A stretch of 64,000 bases of DNA. Source: Verrucomicrobiaceae bacterium. Lineage in GTDB: Bacteria > Verrucomicrobiota > Verrucomicrobiia > Verrucomicrobiales > Verrucomicrobiaceae. The stretch's first letter is position 1, and the number at the start of each line of letters is the position of its first letter. Where the stretch lies: positions 1 to 64,000 of the forward strand of contig JAIXYN010000028.1 in NCBI GenBank assembly GCA_027490195.1, written 5' to 3'. A program made the translations under genes and the position numbers. The notes beneath the pieces were generated by a model. The model ran no database searches, was not told where the DNA came from, and worked only from the letters and a program-made list of their open reading frames with translations. Positions 28,154 to 35,691 of the stretch are shown in pieces.

Positions 28154-28603
28154 ATGCCAACACCAATCTCCAGCTCGCTCATCTGTGGCCCATGCGCCCG
28201 TTCTCAGTCCCTCCCACAGTCAGAAGTCTTCCGGACAGGGTGCTGGACTGGCACAGGCGTTCTCAAATACATTGCTACTCACAGTTATTCGCACCCCCAC
28301 AAGCCCACAGGCAGTTACTTTTTTGAGACAGACCTTCCTGCCGTACAAGAAAGAGCACGCCAGTGTTACACGAGTGCTCACCACTATTTCGAGGAAGAAA
28401 AGCCGGGCAAATTCCGAGCATGGCAGCCAAACGCCTTACACTCAGGTCAAATGGAGTATTTGGGGGTTCCAGGGGATGCATCGAACACCTTAAAATTCGT
28501 TTTGCTGGACGATGTCAACAACCGCCACGGAATGCTCGCGTTATCTGCATCACTCCCAACTGGCTTCTGTGCAACATGTGGCAGACAGCTCCCTTATGCT
28601 TGA
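28154..28603 (+). CDS. Hypothetical protein with Cys pairs at both ends
   Basis: A 149-residue frame from ATG 28154. It has LICGPCA near the N-terminus and FCATCGRQL at the C-terminus, which could form a split zinc site; the middle is rich in aromatic and polar residues (YTSAHHYFEEEKPGKFRAWQPN). I recognise no family. Base composition is lower in GC than the genomic average, like its neighbours in the island. Overlapping frames in this stretch are weaker. The gene may be real but is only moderately supported. Confidence 0.45.
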   Translation: MPTPISSSLICGPCARSQSLPQSEVFRTGCWTGTGVLKYIATHSYSHPHKPTGSYFFETDLPAVQERARQCYTSAHHYFEEEKPGKFRAWQPNALHSGQMEYLGVPGDASNTLKFVLLDDVNNRHGMLALSASLPTGFCATCGRQLPYA

Positions 28604-28669
28604 AACCAGCCTTCTCCCCACATCATGGAAATTGAGCCTCGCACGAAAGCTTATTAAAAGCCACATTCT

Positions 28670-29155
28670 ATGAAAACGATTACTTCGCAAGAATTCGAGA
28701 GTTTGCTGCCCCTTGCCGCTGAATGGGCGGCTGAAAAAGAAGACACGATTCTTCAATCAGGAGTTCCTCTGAACGATTCACAGCTAGCAGACGCGCGGCG
28801 GCTAGGTGTGGAAAATCCAGGGCGGGTTCGTTTGCTTCGGGTTTCGCAGATACCCATGCCAAGCCATCCGACTTTGGCGGCGGCCGCATCCGCAACGAAT
28901 CTTATCTCACCCCTCACTGCAGGCCTGACAGTTCGATATGGCATATTTATTCGCAATGACTGCTGGCCGAACCGCTTGCTTGTTGCTCATGAGCTGGTTC
29001 ATACATTGCAGTATGAACGACTCGGCGGTTTCGCGGCTTTTCTCCGACCGTATTTGATCGAGTGCCTGACACCTCCTGGCTATCCTTACGGACCGATGGA
29101 GAGGGAGGCAGACGCTGTTTCAAAGACACTTTGCGGTTCTCAACCACATTCATAG
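28670..29155 (+). CDS. Putative zinc metallopeptidase (HExxH), island gene
   Basis: A 161-residue protein with the zinc motif HELVH at His107-Glu108-His111 inside LLVAHELVHTLQYERLGG. A likely third ligand is in MEREADAVSK (Glu144 or Glu146). This order (HELVHTLQY, then E.EAD) resembles the compact DUF4157-like peptidase domains often linked to secreted toxins. There is no signal peptide. It stands 57 bases upstream of the ankyrin gene on the same strand, so they may form a two-gene unit. GC content is clearly lower than in flanking housekeeping genes. Confidence 0.72.
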   Translation: MKTITSQEFESLLPLAAEWAAEKEDTILQSGVPLNDSQLADARRLGVENPGRVRLLRVSQIPMPSHPTLAAAASATNLISPLTAGLTVRYGIFIRNDCWPNRLLVAHELVHTLQYERLGGFAAFLRPYLIECLTPPGYPYGPMEREADAVSKTLCGSQPHS

Positions 29156-29211
29156 AGATCTTCGGATTGCCAAAACTGTATGAGGTTGAAAATCAAAACA
29201 CGGACTGAACT

Positions 29212-30903
29212 ATGAATGAGCGTCCATCAAGATTCGCAGGCCATCATGTTAACGTGTCACTTCATCATGCCTGCAAAAGTGGAAAACTAGTAAAGGTGTT
29301 GTCTTTGTTACAGGAAGGCGCAGACCTAAATGCATTAACCGGCACAGGTGAAACACCTCTAAAATTGGCTTCCGCGAAAGGACATCTGGAAATCGTCAAA
29401 GTGCTCTTGGGGCTTGGTTCTGATGTCAACTACTGCCCAGGAGATCAAATAAACTCATACACTGAAACAGCTTTGTGCGCTGCGGTTCGCGGGGGACATT
29501 TGGAAGTCGTGTCCGCATTGATTAAAGCGGGCGCGAGACCTCAATCGCCAAGCTCATGTTTGTTTCAGCCCTTGAATCAAGCGGCGCGTTTGGGGCTCGT
29601 AAATATCGTTGAGGAACTTATTCGGGCTGGAGCCAGCTTGAGCTTGCTTGACGGTTTCGGTGAGACGCCGCTGCATACCTCGGTCAAATCAGGATCCGCT
29701 AACGTCATAAGACTACTGTTGATGGCGGGGGCAAATGTGAACGCCCTTGATTCTTCAGGCATGACACCTTTGCACTTAGCCGTCCAATGTCTGAACGACA
29801 AGGTTTCATCAGTGCTCTTTGAGTTGTTGAAGTGGCGGCCATGTTTGGACCTAAAGTGCGTAGGCTCTTTATCCACACCAGCGGAGTTGGCTCAAATGCT
29901 GGACAAAAACGAGGCGCTAGAAATCTTATGTTGCGCCGGCGCAACCCCGCCATCCTCAATCGATAATTCGGAGGACATAAGTTTCGATTTCATCGATGAT
30001 GGTGGAAATACACATACATTCAGCTTGTCAGTCGGCGGGCCAATTAGTGAAGCCAGTGACAAAATCTTGGCCGCCAAAATCTCTGACTATGGAACACCCG
30101 GACTCCTAAAAAACTTTGGTTGGACATCTTCACCACGCCATTGGGCGATTCTCGAAAGAGTCGTTGATCCAACCAACCTTTTGCGCATAGCGTATTTTGC
30201 CAGGAACTGCTGTAATGCGCCAAAAGGTTACGAGCTTGATGATGCATTGTGCCTTCTTGGTGAGTCATATCAAGACGCTGTGGACAGGCTTGTGGAATCA
30301 GGACTTCTGCGTAAAATCAGTGTGATTGAGTCGGTGGGTCGGTTTGCAACAACCTTAAGGCTAAAGCAGTTTGCAAAGCAGCATTCTCTGAAGATTGCAG
30401 GGACAAAGGAAGCGATATCTGCCATCCTACTAGCTGCAGTCCCTGAATCAGAGCTGGATCTTTTGGTTGATGAACCCAGATATATCCGCACAGAATTAGC
30501 AAAGCAGGAGTTAGCGAACAAAAAGACATATCTTGATGGCGCTAAAAAAAGGATTCAAAAGCATATGCTCGGCGCTTTAACTGAAGGAAATCTGTTTTGT
30601 GCCGGTTTGCTCGCCTTGGATATGTGCACGTTGCGAGGCAAACCCAGAAAAGTTTCCGCGCAGTCAATATACAAGGCAAGAATCACGCTTTCGGGAGCGT
30701 TCCCAGAGGAGGTTGATATAGGAAACAACGATGAACAGACGTTACGCAGAATTGGAGCGATAAACGCTTTGTGCCCAGATTGGAATAGTTGGGCGGAGTT
30801 TGGAGTAATTAAGCCGCCTTCACATCCATTTGCGGGCAAGCTTACGCCATATGATTTCTCGGATGAGATCGTTGCGTGGAACGAGCATAACGAACAATCA
30901 TGA
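29212..30903 (+). CDS. Ankyrin-repeat protein with SAP-like C-terminal segment
   Basis: A 563-residue protein. Residues about 12-250 form six or so ankyrin repeats (TGETPLKLASAKGHLEIVKVLL, FGETPLHTSVKSG, SGMTPLHLAVQ). A middle region follows (about 260-390). Around residues 390-410, LKQFAKQHSLKIAGTKEAI looks like a SAP-type helix-extended-helix, a putative nucleic-acid contact. The C-terminal 130 residues are of unknown fold. Low GC and eukaryote-like repeats indicate acquired DNA. Ankyrin arrays mediate protein binding; pairing with a metallopeptidase gene suggests a substrate-presenting partner or an immunity protein, which is speculation. Confidence 0.8.
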   Translation: MNERPSRFAGHHVNVSLHHACKSGKLVKVLSLLQEGADLNALTGTGETPLKLASAKGHLEIVKVLLGLGSDVNYCPGDQINSYTETALCAAVRGGHLEVVSALIKAGARPQSPSSCLFQPLNQAARLGLVNIVEELIRAGASLSLLDGFGETPLHTSVKSGSANVIRLLLMAGANVNALDSSGMTPLHLAVQCLNDKVSSVLFELLKWRPCLDLKCVGSLSTPAELAQMLDKNEALEILCCAGATPPSSIDNSEDISFDFIDDGGNTHTFSLSVGGPISEASDKILAAKISDYGTPGLLKNFGWTSSPRHWAILERVVDPTNLLRIAYFARNCCNAPKGYELDDALCLLGESYQDAVDRLVESGLLRKISVIESVGRFATTLRLKQFAKQHSLKIAGTKEAISAILLAAVPESELDLLVDEPRYIRTELAKQELANKKTYLDGAKKRIQKHMLGALTEGNLFCAGLLALDMCTLRGKPRKVSAQSIYKARITLSGAFPEEVDIGNNDEQTLRRIGAINALCPDWNSWAEFGVIKPPSHPFAGKLTPYDFSDEIVAWNEHNEQS

Positions 30904-31072
30904 AAATTTGGAGATTGTGGTCCTATTTTTTGCGCCTCTTTGCGGCCACCGAGCAATCTCACCGACAAAACATCATCCCCACATCCACCCCTCCCACCCG
31001 CCACGATTACTCAGTGATCACCGACATAGAAACTCGACCACTCTAGGAAGAGCCAGCAACAAAAGTGATCGT

Positions 31073-31111
31073 CAGGCGCGCGGACCCTCACCGGTCCCGC
31101 GCCTCTTTTTT
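31073..31111 (+). terminator. Terminator-like hairpin downstream of the ankyrin gene
   Basis: aggcgcgcggacc pairs with ggtcccgcgcct across a short ctca loop, followed by a T-run (31106-31111). It lies 170 bases after the ankyrin stop codon and is a plausible Rho-independent terminator for the island transcript. Confidence 0.7.
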
Positions 31112-31170
31112 GTCCACTGCCCACTAGAGTCATCGCCTCCACCATATAGAGGGCCACGTGAGCGTAGATG

Positions 31171-31194
31171 GCAGAGAACGAATTCATTCTCTGC
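31171..31194. repeat. 24-base near-perfect palindrome
   Basis: gcagagaa-cgaattca-ttctctgc pairs over 22 of 24 bases, with a single mismatched pair next to the central gaattc. It could be an operator or a recombination site; nothing in the sequence decides which. Confidence 0.6.
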
Positions 31195-31447
31195 TCCCTC
31201 TGCCTCTCTGCGGCAAAATCGCACGTCCCTCGACCTCCAACCCCCCATGGCGCACCACTCTACACGCAAGCTTTCCGAAACCACTCTCCTCCCCCATTCA
31301 CGTTGCCAAATCATTCCTTTGCCGAAAACAGCGCTTCCTCCTCCACCCATCGTCCCCCGCCGCACCATTCGGCATTCGGCATTCGACATTATTTAGTCAT
31401 TCGGTTTTACTCATTCGTCATTGTCCTCCCCTCCTCTACCTCTCCCC

Positions 31448-33112
31448 ATGCCCAAGAACCGCCCCTGGCCCTCCCTCGCTCTGCGCCTTTGGCGCATCGC
31501 GTTGCTGGCCCTAGCGGTTCTTGCCATTCGGCGCTCGCACTCGCCTGCGGCGGTGGCTTTGACGGTGGACCGCATCCACGACTTCTTCCCCACCGCAGCC
31601 TCTCTCTCCCCACAAAACGGCATGCAGGCGGTGAAGGACGCCTCGGGTATCACGCTGGGCCACGTCATGCAGACCTCCCCAGAGGCAGATGACATCATCG
31701 GCTACTCCGGGCCCACGAACACGCTTATCGCGCTCGACTCACGCGGCAAAGTCCTGGGCCTGCGCATCCTGAGCAGCGGCGACACGACGGATCATCTGGC
31801 TGAGGTGGTGCGCGAACGTGCGTTCTTCAAGCAGTTCACGGACAAGAAAGCCGCCGAGCTCGCGAACCTGCAACCGCAGGCCGTTTCCGGCGCGACGCTG
31901 ACCAGCAGCGCGATCGCCGAAGGGGTCCTGCGCCGCCTGGGCAAAAGCGCCACCACCTCGCTGCGGTTTCCTGACGCGATCACGCTGGAGGAAGTCAAAA
32001 AGCTCGAACCCCGCGCGGCGACACTTCGCGAATCCCAAGCGCATCCCGGTTCACACGAAGTGCTGGATGAGAAAGGTGCGGTGATAGCGCTGGCCGTGCG
32101 CACCGCGCCAGCCTCCGATGGCACGGTCGGCTACAAAGGACCGAGCGACACCTTCATGCTGATGGATGCTGGCGGCACGACGCTGCGCGGCATTGCACTG
32201 CGGCGCAGTTACGACACCGAGCAGTATGTGGGCTATGTCACCGGCGATCCGGTGTTTTTGAAAACGTTCGATGGCATGACGACGGATAAGATCGCGCACA
32301 TCGACTTCAATGCCGCCGGCGTGGAAGGCGTTTCCGGGGCCACGCAGACGAGCTACGGCATCGCCGAAGGCATTCGCGTGCGAGCGGAGTCCTGGCTCAA
32401 AGAAAACGAAGCCCGCCGCTCTTGGTGGCAGCAGATTCGCTGGCGCTGGCAGGACAGCGGGCATGTGGCGATCCTGCTGGCGGCTTTGGCGATGGCCTTC
32501 ACGCCGCTGCGGGGCCGGGCATGGTGCCGCCACCTGCACCATGCGCTGCTGGTTATTTATGGCGGTTTCATCGCCGGGGAAATGCTGTCTCAAGGTCTCC
32601 TCGCAGGCTGGGCCACCCATGGCACCCCCTGGCGCAATGCGCACGGGCTGGTGCTGCTGGCTGCCGTGGCGCTGCTGGGGCCGGTGTTCACCAGCAAGCA
32701 GCTCTACTGCCACCACATCTGCCCGCACGGTGCGCTGCAGCAGCTTCTGGCGCGGCGCTTGCCGTGGCAGTGGTCGCCCTCGAAAGCGGTCGACAAGCTG
32801 CTGTCCAAACTGCCCTTCGTGCTCCTCGCGCTGGTTCTTTTCAGCGTGACCTTTGCACTGCCGGTCAATCTGAACGCGCTGGAGCCCTTTGATGCCTACC
32901 TGTTTCGCGTGGCTGGCTGGGCGAGCATCACCATCGCCATCGTCGGCCTGCTGTGGTCCCTCTTCACCCCGCTGGCCTACTGCCGCTATGGCTGCCCGAC
33001 GGGGGCCTTGTTCAAACTGCTGCGCTTCACCGGAGATGGAGATCGCTTCGGCGCGCGCGATTGGCTCGCCGCGCTGTGTGTGGCGTTCGTTCTTCTCTTG
33101 GCTCCCGGCTGA
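31448..33112 (+). CDS. NosR-like membrane protein: two FMN-binding domains plus Fer4_5 iron-sulfur motifs
   Basis: A 554-residue protein. An N-terminal transmembrane segment (about 9-28) precedes two extracytoplasmic FMN-binding domains with flavinylation motifs VSGATLTS (Thr150) and VSGATQTS (Thr299), the type of threonine modified by ApbE. About five transmembrane helices follow, with cytoplasmic cysteine clusters CHHICPHGALQ and CRYGCPTGALFK typical of NosR/NapH-type membranes. It should move electrons between membrane carriers and extracytoplasmic acceptors. No soluble 2x[4Fe-4S] tail is present; the frame ends soon after the second cluster inside a REP-like palindrome. ATG 31448 is supported by the duplicate gene start at 27114. 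No apbE or reductase gene is adjacent. Confidence 0.88.
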   Translation: MPKNRPWPSLALRLWRIALLALAVLAIRRSHSPAAVALTVDRIHDFFPTAASLSPQNGMQAVKDASGITLGHVMQTSPEADDIIGYSGPTNTLIALDSRGKVLGLRILSSGDTTDHLAEVVRERAFFKQFTDKKAAELANLQPQAVSGATLTSSAIAEGVLRRLGKSATTSLRFPDAITLEEVKKLEPRAATLRESQAHPGSHEVLDEKGAVIALAVRTAPASDGTVGYKGPSDTFMLMDAGGTTLRGIALRRSYDTEQYVGYVTGDPVFLKTFDGMTTDKIAHIDFNAAGVEGVSGATQTSYGIAEGIRVRAESWLKENEARRSWWQQIRWRWQDSGHVAILLAALAMAFTPLRGRAWCRHLHHALLVIYGGFIAGEMLSQGLLAGWATHGTPWRNAHGLVLLAAVALLGPVFTSKQLYCHHICPHGALQQLLARRLPWQWSPSKAVDKLLSKLPFVLLALVLFSVTFALPVNLNALEPFDAYLFRVAGWASITIAIVGLLWSLFTPLAYCRYGCPTGALFKLLRFTGDGDRFGARDWLAALCVAFVLLLAPG

Positions 33113-33126
33113 AACCGGACTACCAA
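33099..33126. repeat. REP-like palindrome spanning a stop codon
   Basis: tggctcccggctgaaaccgg then actaccaa. Its reverse complement, tagtccggtttcagccggga, resembles the RAYT-associated REP left arm (tagtaccggcttcagccggt). The TGA of the upstream gene (33110-33112) lies in its loop. Confidence 0.6.
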
Positions 33127-33136
33127 CACACCTGAC

Positions 33137-33925
33137 ATGCCCCTCATTTCCAAATTAGAGTCCAAATTCGGCCGCTTCGCCATTCCCAACCTGGTCAAGA
33201 TCATCGCCGGATTTCAATTGCTCGTGCTCTTCATGGTCATGGTGATGTCGCCAGAGGGCGCGACGGCGTATTTGCAGTTCCTTGAGCTGAATCCGACACG
33301 GGTGCTGCACGGCGAGGTCTGGCGGCTGGTGACCCATGTGTTCATTCCCGGGAATTTTAAGCTCATCTGGGCGGTGATCGGCGCGATGTTCATGATGTGG
33401 ATTGGCAGCGGTTTGGAAGCGGCCTGGGGAGCGTTCCGGGTCAATCTCTACATCATCGGCTGGATGGTTGCCGTCACCTTGGGTGCGCTGCTGTTCCACT
33501 GGCCGGCATCGGGAATGTTTCTCTTTCAAACCCTGCTGTTCGCTTTTGCGACCCTTTATCCCAATGAGGAGATCTACATCTACTTCATCCTGCCGATCAA
33601 AATGAAGTGGGTGGCGGCATTGACTGCGGGAATGACGGCCTTTCTGGTGGTGAGTGAGCCCTCACTGCTGTTCCCAGTTCTGGTGGGACACCTGAACTTT
33701 TTCGTCGCGTTCGGTCCCGCGTTCCTCAGCGAGCGGGCGCGCATGGCCCAGGTGGCATCACGCCGTGGCAAGTTTGAATCTGCCCAGCTCCCGCAGGGCT
33801 CCTTTTTCCACCAGTGCTCGGTTTGCAAAAAGACGGAGCTGGATGATTCACACCTGGAGTTCCGCGTGCTGGACTCCGGCGATGAAATCTGCAGCGTGTG
33901 CCGTGCGAAACGGACCGGAGGCTAA
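33137..33925 (+). CDS. Rhomboid-fold membrane protein lacking the catalytic serine, with zinc ribbon
   Basis: A 262-residue protein with six hydrophobic helices (about residues 18-200), including HVFIPGNFKLIWAVIGAMFMMWIGSGLE and LVGHLNFFVAFG, which match the rhomboid L1 and helix 6 regions. The GxSG catalytic serine motif is absent: the corresponding helix reads FLFQTLLFAFATLYP. The His of helix 6 (GHLNF) remains. A soluble tail carries two CxxC pairs (CSVCKK and CSVCRA), a likely zinc ribbon. It is probably a non-proteolytic rhomboid relative (derlin/iRhom-like principle). It lies 5 bases upstream of xerC. Confidence 0.78.
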   Translation: MPLISKLESKFGRFAIPNLVKIIAGFQLLVLFMVMVMSPEGATAYLQFLELNPTRVLHGEVWRLVTHVFIPGNFKLIWAVIGAMFMMWIGSGLEAAWGAFRVNLYIIGWMVAVTLGALLFHWPASGMFLFQTLLFAFATLYPNEEIYIYFILPIKMKWVAALTAGMTAFLVVSEPSLLFPVLVGHLNFFVAFGPAFLSERARMAQVASRRGKFESAQLPQGSFFHQCSVCKKTELDDSHLEFRVLDSGDEICSVCRAKRTGG

Positions 33926-33930
33926 ACGCC

Positions 33931-34818
33931 ATGGAGGACAAGCTCGCCACCGAGTTTCTGGAGTTCATGGAGGTGGAGCGCCGCTCTTCGGAACGCACAC
34001 TGGCGAACTACGAGCTGGCCCTGCGGCAGTTCCGCGAATGGCGCACGCCCTTCAAAGGCTGGAGCGAACTCACCGCCGATGACTTCCGCGCTTTTCTCTT
34101 CGACCTGATGAAGCGTGAACGCGGCCGGGCGACGATCCGGCTGCAGTTCGCCGCGCTGCGCAGTTTTTTCAAATGGCTCACGAGACGCCGTGGCTGGAAG
34201 ACGAATCCGCTGCTCGATGTTCAGCTGCCCAAGCGCGAGAAAAAGCTGCCCGTGGTGCTCACGGTGACGCAGGTGGAGGCCATGCTGGCACTGCCGCTGA
34301 CCCTGGAAAAATCCAAGCGCGATGCTGTGTGGGCGCCAGAGCGTGACACGGCGATCCTGGAGCTGTTTTACAGCACCGGCATGCGACTCAGCGAGCTGGT
34401 GGCACTGAATGTGGCGGACATCGACACCTACACCGAAACCGTGCGTGTCTTTGGCAAAGGCAAAAAAGAGCGCCTCTGCCCGGTGGGCTCCAAAGCACTC
34501 GAAGCCGTGCAGCGCTACCGTGTGAAAGCCGGCGTGCATGACGGCGCACTGTTTCTCAGCAAGCTGCGCAGCCGCATCACCGGCCAAGCCGTGGACGATG
34601 TGATCATGAAATACTGGCGTGCCTCCGGCCTGCCAGTCCACCTCACCCCGCACAAGCTGCGCCACAGCTTTGCCACGCATCTGCTGAACAACGGCGCGGA
34701 CCTGCGCAGCGTGCAGGAGCTGCTGGGACATGCGAGCCTTTCGACCACCCAGATCTACACGCACGTCTCCACGCAGCGCATGAAGGAAGTCTATGAGGCC
34801 GCGCACCCGCGGGCGTGA
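33931..34818 (+). CDS. xerC: Tyrosine recombinase XerC/XerD
   Basis: A 295-residue tyrosine recombinase that resolves chromosome dimers at dif. An N-terminal SAM-like core-binding domain (residues 1-90) is followed by the catalytic domain with Arg152 (STGMRLSELVAL), Lys about 176-178 (GKGKKE), His241 and Arg244 (HKLRHSFATHLL), His267 (LGHASLSTTQIY) and the nucleophile Tyr276. ATG 33931 gives the family-normal N-terminus; longer frames start inside the rhomboid-like gene. XerC and XerD cannot be separated with confidence by eye. Full length and uninterrupted, it looks like the housekeeping enzyme, not an island integrase. Confidence 0.9.
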   Translation: MEDKLATEFLEFMEVERRSSERTLANYELALRQFREWRTPFKGWSELTADDFRAFLFDLMKRERGRATIRLQFAALRSFFKWLTRRRGWKTNPLLDVQLPKREKKLPVVLTVTQVEAMLALPLTLEKSKRDAVWAPERDTAILELFYSTGMRLSELVALNVADIDTYTETVRVFGKGKKERLCPVGSKALEAVQRYRVKAGVHDGALFLSKLRSRITGQAVDDVIMKYWRASGLPVHLTPHKLRHSFATHLLNNGADLRSVQELLGHASLSTTQIYTHVSTQRMKEVYEAAHPRA

Positions 34819-34868
34819 GTTGAGAGATTGAAAACAGTCAGGAGTCGGTTTAGGGTGTTGGCACTCTC

Positions 34869-35120
34869 ATGACCTCTTTGCTTGAAGTCGAATTCCCGGT
34901 CACCTTGACATTGCACGCCAAGAGCCGGGCAGACGTGGAACAACGCAGCCGCTTCCTGCTGGCGCTGAAGTACTTCGAACTCGGAGAAGTCAGTTCAGGG
35001 CAGGCGGCAACCATGTGCGGCATGGGCAGGGTGGCTTTCCTCGCCGAATGCAGCCGCTGTGGAGTTCCGGTAAGCGAACTGGACGGTGATGATCTCGAAC
35101 GGGAATTCGCTGATGGCTGA
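34869..35120 (+). CDS. UPF0175-family antitoxin
   Basis: An 83-residue UPF0175 protein: ALKYFELGEVSSGQAATMCGMGRVAFLAECSRCGVPV is a helix-turn-helix-like family signature. It is the usual antitoxin partner of DUF3368 PIN toxins. The toxin start at 35113 overlaps its last 8 bases. It would bind the toxin and autoregulate the pair. Confidence 0.88.
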   Translation: MTSLLEVEFPVTLTLHAKSRADVEQRSRFLLALKYFELGEVSSGQAATMCGMGRVAFLAECSRCGVPVSELDGDDLEREFADG

Positions 35121-35607
35121 TTTCTTTGCTCATCCCATTGTCTGCAACACCGGCCCGCTCATTGCGCTGAGCCGTGCCAACCTCGGGCATTTACTGTCAA
35201 AGCTGTTTCCGCGCGTGATGACCACGCAGGCGGTGGTGGCCGGACTCACCGCCAAAGATGCCGGTGACGCCGCCGAGATACGGCAAACTCTCGCTCATGT
35301 CGACATCGTGGAGACATCAACACCCGACCCTTTGCTCGTCACCGAGCTGGATGCCGGTGAGGCATCAGTCATTCAGGCGGCCCGGGATCATGGCATCACC
35401 GGTGTCTTGATTGATGAACGCCGGGCGCGACGGATCGCAGCAGAGGCCTATCATCTGGAGGTGCGCGGCACCTGCGCAGTCTTCCTGCGTGCGAAGCGTG
35501 AAGGCTTGCTGCCAAGCATCAAACCCGTGCTGGAGAACCTTGTTACGCAAGGCTGTTTCATGGGCCATAATCTCATGACGGAATGCCTGCGACAGGCAGG
35601 TGAATAG
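35113..35607 (+). CDS. DUF3368 PIN-domain toxin
   Basis: A 164-residue PIN-like protein, a predicted ribonuclease toxin. The start block VCNTGPLIALS corresponds to the DUF3368 (D/N)TGPLIAL motif. Further family blocks are ELDAGEASVIQAARD and VLIDERRARRIA, supplying acidic metal ligands. ATG 35113 overlaps the UPF0175 antitoxin by 8 bases, so translation is coupled. The module appears complete, unlike the broken pairs in the 27-28 kb island. Confidence 0.9.
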   Translation: MADFFAHPIVCNTGPLIALSRANLGHLLSKLFPRVMTTQAVVAGLTAKDAGDAAEIRQTLAHVDIVETSTPDPLLVTELDAGEASVIQAARDHGITGVLIDERRARRIAAEAYHLEVRGTCAVFLRAKREGLLPSIKPVLENLVTQGCFMGHNLMTECLRQAGE

Positions 35608-35691
35608 CACACTGGGCGTCATCTTGCTACCTGCCGCCGTTCTCCGCGCCGGATATGAAGAAACTCAGAAAACGGCCACATGCCGCAATGA

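Larger units (their letters stand above)
30904..31447. other. Gene-free 544-base spacer before the NosR-like gene
   Basis: No convincing gene. It holds a terminator-like hairpin (31073-31111), a near-perfect palindrome (31171-31194), a C/T-rich tract and, at about 31365-31425, repeats of attcggcattcg and cattcgtcattg just before the next gene. A similar cattc-rich, pyrimidine-rich tract precedes the mature part of the giant protein near 41690-41760. Confidence 0.6.

Noticed and set aside
30830-31396. Plus-strand frame overlapping the end of the ankyrin gene and the following spacer
   Set aside because: It is Ser/Pro/His/Arg-rich, crosses a terminator-like hairpin and a palindrome, and has no ribosome-binding site or family features.
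33931-34818. xerC as the integrase of the 27-31 kb island
   Set aside because: It lies outside the duplicated boundary and has the full housekeeping XerC/D architecture.
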